A stretch of DNA of 8,022 nucleotides from Planctomycetaceae bacterium (GTDB lineage Bacteria > Planctomycetota > MHYJ01 > SBBU01), in NCBI GenBank assembly GCA_005239585.1, contig SBBU01000253.1, positions 1 through 8,022 of the forward strand, written 5' to 3'. Below, piece after piece: positions 5,562 through 8,022 of the stretch. The notes beneath the pieces are model-generated. The model was given only the letters and a program-made list of their open reading frames with translations, was not told where the DNA came from and did not search any database. The position numbers and the translations under genes are program-made. Positions within the stretch are counted from its first letter, which is position 1, and every line of letters begins with the position of its first letter.

Positions 5562-6980
5562 CTATTGTGAATCCTTTGGCCTCAGAAGAGGAAAGAGAAT
5601 AACCTCTCTTATCGATTGATTATTCGTAAGTAACATCACGAGCCTGTCTATTCCGATGCCAAGCCCTCCGGCAGGCGGCATTCCATGTTCAAGGGCGGTT
5701 AAGAAATCCTCATCCAGCTTATCTGCACCCTCCGCCTTGGCTTCCATTTGCCTCTTAAAGCGTTCCCTCTGCTCAATCGGATCATTTAGCTCTGTGAACG
5801 CATTTGCCACCTCCATCCCGGCCATAAAGAGCTCAAATCTCTCACAGATATCAGGATTATCAGGCTTTGATTTAGCAAGCGGCGAGATCTCTCTTGGATA
5901 CTCTATCACAAAGACCGGTCCCACAAGCTTGGGCTCTACAAGCTTTTCGTAAATGTCATTTATTACATGGCCCATTGAGCGCTTTGTGTCAATTTCCATT
6001 CTCTTTGCCATTTCTAAGGCCTTGTCAGTATCAGTTATTTTTAGACCTGCATGTTCCTCAAGAAGCTGTGAGTATGTTTTTCTAGGCCATGGGCGAGAAA
6101 GATTCAGCATGTGATCACCAAACACCAGCGATGTAGTTCCTGCCGCATGGCATATGAGATCCTCAGTAAGCTCCATCATCGTATTATAATCACCGTATGC
6201 CTGATAGAGTTCCATCATGGAAAATTCCGGATTATGTACTGTTGATATCCCTTCATTTCGAAAGACCCTGTTTATCTCGTAGATCTTTTGCATGCCTCCA
6301 ACAAGAAGTCTCTTGAGATAAAGCTCTGGTGCAATTCTCAGATAGAGTTCCATGTCAAGTGTGTTGTGATGCGTTATGAATGGTCTTGCGGTTGCTCCGC
6401 CAGCTATAGGGTGCATCATGGGCGTCTCAACCTCTACAAAGCCTTTTTCATCGAGGTACTTTCTGATCGATTTAATCACTTCAGAACGTTTTAGAAACGT
6501 CTTGACCACCTCTGGATCCGAAACCAGATCGAGATAACGCTGTCTGTATCGAATGTCACGATCAACCAGTCCATGCCATTTCTCAGGGAGTGGTCTTAGG
6601 CTCTTGCAAAGTATTCTAAGATTTTGCACAAAGATTGTAACCTCTCCAGTCTTTGTCTTGTGAAGCCCGCCTTCAGCAAAGAGAATGTCCCCAAGATCAA
6701 GAAGCTTATATTGTTCAAATACCTGCGGACTGTTTTCTCTCTTTAGGTATAGTTGAATCTTGCCTGTCCAGTCGCGAATGTCGAGGAATGCTGTCTTTCC
6801 ATGATCTCTTATTGTGTGAATCCTGCCAATTGCTTTTGCGGGGTTGCCTTCTTCCTGCGCATTATATGATTCCAAAACTCTTGCTATTTCAGGGACTCCA
6901 TCGATCCTTCCTCCAAAGGGATCGACTGGGATCTCACGAAGCTTGTTCAGCTTTTGCACTCTTGATTCAATTTCATCCAT
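5562..6980 (-). CDS. lysS: Lysine--tRNA ligase, class II
   Basis: This cytoplasmic class II synthetase charges tRNA(Lys). The N-terminal OB-fold anticodon-binding domain spans about residues 48-124 ([20 protein letters not shown] at 51-70). The catalytic core follows: [13 protein letters not shown] (140-152), motif 1 FVEVETPMM (181-189) with the GGATARPF stretch (194-201), motif 2 [20 protein letters not shown] (240-259), [21 protein letters not shown] (380-400) and motif 3 [13 protein letters not shown] (438-450). All catalytic motifs look intact. The length of 472 is slightly below the usual 490-505 because of a short N-terminal extension. The ATG at 6980 is 24 bases after the stop of the cobalamin-binding gene. 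GGTG about 9 bases upstream is only a weak ribosome binding site. It is probably co-transcribed with its neighbours on both sides. Confidence 0.97.
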   Translation of the reverse strand: MDEIESRVQKLNKLREIPVDPFGGRIDGVPEIARVLESYNAQEEGNPAKAIGRIHTIRDHGKTAFLDIRDWTGKIQLYLKRENSPQVFEQYKLLDLGDILFAEGGLHKTKTGEVTIFVQNLRILCKSLRPLPEKWHGLVDRDIRYRQRYLDLVSDPEVVKTFLKRSEVIKSIRKYLDEKGFVEVETPMMHPIAGGATARPFITHHNTLDMELYLRIAPELYLKRLLVGGMQKIYEINRVFRNEGISTVHNPEFSMMELYQAYGDYNTMMELTEDLICHAAGTTSLVFGDHMLNLSRPWPRKTYSQLLEEHAGLKITDTDKALEMAKRMEIDTKRSMGHVINDIYEKLVEPKLVGPVFVIEYPREISPLAKSKPDNPDICERFELFMAGMEVANAFTELNDPIEQRERFKRQMEAKAEGADKLDEDFLTALEHGMPPAGGLGIGIDRLVMLLTNNQSIREVILFPLLRPKDSQ

Positions 6981-7004
6981 TTAATTTTACACCAGAGTGA
7001 GGTG

Positions 7005-7424
7005 CTACTGTGACTGCGCCCACTTTTTGTCCATCTCAGATTTGATATAGTCCACAATATCTTGCGTGTTTGTGCCCGGCCCGAAGAGTTTACCCACTCC
7101 TGATCTCTGGAGTTCTTGCTCATCTTCCGGTGGAATGATTCCGCCTCCTGTAAGAAGCACATCCCCAAGCCCCTTTTCCTTCAAGAGCCTAAGGATCTGT
7201 GGAAATATAGTCATGTGAGCCCCGGATAGTATTGAAACGCCGATAGCATCTACGTCTTCCTGAAGAGCGGCATTAACCACTGCATCGGGTGTCTGATGAA
7301 GGCCAGAGTAGATGACCTCCATCCCGGCATCTCTCAGCGCGGCGGCAATGACCTTGGCGCCACGATCATGGCCATCTAGTCCCACCTTTGCCACAAGCAC
7401 CCTGATTTTTTTCTTTGTCGACAT
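7005..7424 (-). CDS. Stand-alone cobalamin-binding protein (methylmalonyl-CoA mutase C-terminal type)
   Basis: This is a 139-residue single-domain protein that matches the B12-binding domain of acyl-CoA mutases over its full length. [20 protein letters not shown] (6-25) contains the D-x-H-x-x-G signature (DGHDRG, 17-22), with His19 as the expected lower axial cobalt ligand. SILSG (64-68) is the S-x-L motif and LTGGGIIP (91-98) is the GG motif; both bind the nucleotide tail. [15 protein letters not shown] (113-127) is the typical C-terminal turn and helix. Separately encoded small subunits of this kind pair with a catalytic mutase subunit (methylmalonyl-, isobutyryl- or related CoA mutases), but no such subunit is in this window. 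The ATG at 7424 has no Shine-Dalgarno sequence but has a TATAAT 9 bases upstream. It lies 24 bases before lysS and 68 bases after the HEAT-like gene. The domain assignment is firm; the substrate is unknown. Confidence 0.93.
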   Translation of the reverse strand: MSTKKKIRVLVAKVGLDGHDRGAKVIAAALRDAGMEVIYSGLHQTPDAVVNAALQEDVDAIGVSILSGAHMTIFPQILRLLKEKGLGDVLLTGGGIIPPEDEQELQRSGVGKLFGPGTNTQDIVDYIKSEMDKKWAQSQ

Positions 7425-7433
7425 TGACCAGTA

Positions 7434-7439
7434 ATTATA
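7434..7439 (-). promoter_or_regulatory. Candidate -10 box of the cobalamin-binding gene
   Basis: On the minus strand a consensus TATAAT lies 9 bases before the ATG at 7424, in the gap between the HEAT-like gene and this gene. No convincing -35 hexamer is visible 16-18 bases further upstream. If used, it would give a transcript with a leader of about 0-5 bases, the same geometry as at gltX. It could be an internal promoter for the B12-binding, lysS and permease genes. Confidence 0.35.
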
Positions 7440-7450
7440 GTGAGTAGCTC

Positions 7451-7483
7451 TTGCCTCTTCCAGTCTTGAGCAAGCAGAGGCAA
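7451..7483 (-). repeat. Intergenic inverted repeat
   Basis: TTGCCTCT (7451-7458) and AGAGGCAA (7476-7483) are perfect 8-bp inverted arms around 17 bases. Competing pairings exist inside, such as CTTGC with GCAAG. It lies 9 bases after the stop of the HEAT-like gene and just upstream of the candidate -10 of the cobalamin-binding gene. It lacks a following T-run, so it is not a standard intrinsic terminator. It may be an operator, an RNA processing site or a weak terminator. Confidence 0.45.
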
Positions 7484-7492
7484 ATGAAGAGA

Positions 7493-8022
7493 TTAACGCA
7501 GCTCGTAAATGTGCTTGTCGTCATTCCACTTTAATCGAGTCTCATTTTCTTCAAGCCATGAAAACCACTCGGCAGGTTTTTTGTCTTTCATCGCAGTTGC
7601 AATCTTCTCAGGCAAGATGCGGAGCAAGCGGTCATTTGCTGCCTTTGAGATATCCATTTTAGGATAAGATAAAAGAGCTGCGATAAACTTTAGATCACGT
7701 AAAATTAATTCACCGCATGCCCGCTTCCATGGCTCAAGTTCTTTTAAAATGGTTGTTACGCGCTGCTTCACTTCCTCCGAAGGAGCTGAGATAAGAACCT
7801 TCTCTAGGTATCCTATTACTATATGACCTTTCTTAACGAGGGTTTGACTAGATTTTTCACGAATTTGAGGGTCTTCATTATCAAGATCCTTTACCAGTTT
7901 GGAGATCTGATCTTGTTCCGACTTGAGTTTTTCGTGAGTCAACCCCAATCCATATAAAAGCTGTCCCTCAAACCCATCATTTACAACAATTCCAGCCGGA
8001 AGAAAGAACCTGATCGTTCGAC
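7493..8022 (-). CDS. HEAT-repeat-like protein, 5' end outside the window
   Basis: The reading frame is open from the right edge to TAA at 7493-7495, giving 175 visible residues; the true start lies beyond 8022. A TTG at 7948 is sometimes a possible start, but the frame continues upstream without a stop ([19 protein letters not shown] and onward), so a partial gene is more likely. Counting from that TTG, residues 17-71 form a HEAT-like helical pair: [20 protein letters not shown], then a K-K-G-H turn and [21 protein letters not shown]. The D-x-D/E...R..A/S..L..G pattern is common in large planctomycete-type proteins. The remaining residues are helical, and the protein ends in a tryptophan-rich tail (WFSWLEEN, then RLKWNDDK). 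HEAT repeats generally mediate protein-protein contacts; no catalytic motif is visible and the function is unknown. Confidence 0.7.
   Translation of the reverse strand, partial: RTIRFFLPAGIVVNDGFEGQLLYGLGLTHEKLKSEQDQISKLVKDLDNEDPQIREKSSQTLVKKGHIVIGYLEKVLISAPSEEVKQRVTTILKELEPWKRACGELILRDLKFIAALLSYPKMDISKAANDRLLRILPEKIATAMKDKKPAEWFSWLEENETRLKWNDDKHIYELR

Noticed and set aside
6983..6992. TGTAAAAT box just before lysS on the minus strand
   Set aside because: Only three bases separate TAAAAT from the ATG, so transcription would start inside the gene; lysS is more likely read from upstream.

Overview
The window is ordinary bacterial chromosome with one unusual scar in the middle. The right-hand genes imply a diderm: there is a Lol-type lipoprotein-releasing permease of the inner membrane. 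The HEAT-like repeat signature in the last gene, the long 'FPKNIYYLERIP' form of the permease and the DUF2330 protein are most reminiscent of Planctomycetota or related PVC-type and candidate lineages. This taxonomic guess comes from remembered family features and is not proven by the sequence. Base composition is moderate, with no obvious island-like swing. I see no tRNA, rRNA, CRISPR array, transposase or integrase.

Left block (+ strand, 1-2436): a short promoter region is followed by gltX (glutamyl-tRNA synthetase). A PfkB/ribokinase-family sugar kinase overlaps gltX by 4 bases. After it comes the 5' piece of a RidA/YjgF-family gene, which keeps a good ribosome binding site but is frameshifted and broken.

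Middle block (about 2437-3719, - strand): a segment of about 1.28 kb carries a DUF2330-type membrane protein and, coupled upstream of it, the 3' part of a small CxxC (zinc-ribbon-like) protein whose own 5' end is missing. Immediately beyond, on the + strand, lies the 3' piece of a RidA-family gene (3720-3932) with a clean 70-residue reading frame. Read together, a single ridA-like gene downstream of the sugar kinase seems to have been split by this segment, with loss of the middle of ridA. This is the main discovery of the window.

Right block (- strand, 8022 down to 3977): a probable transcription unit runs from a HEAT-repeat-like protein (entering from the right edge, incomplete) to a stand-alone cobalamin-binding domain protein of the methylmalonyl-CoA mutase C-terminal type, then lysS (lysyl-tRNA synthetase), then a LolC/LolE-family permease with two extra membrane segments. 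No LolD ATPase is present. The two blocks converge on the scar.

The genes do not form one pathway. Two aminoacyl-tRNA synthetases anchor two housekeeping operons, each with unrelated passengers. Two of the starts (gltX and the cobalamin-binding gene) have a TATAAT box only 9-10 bases before the ATG, which suggests leaderless or nearly leaderless transcripts.
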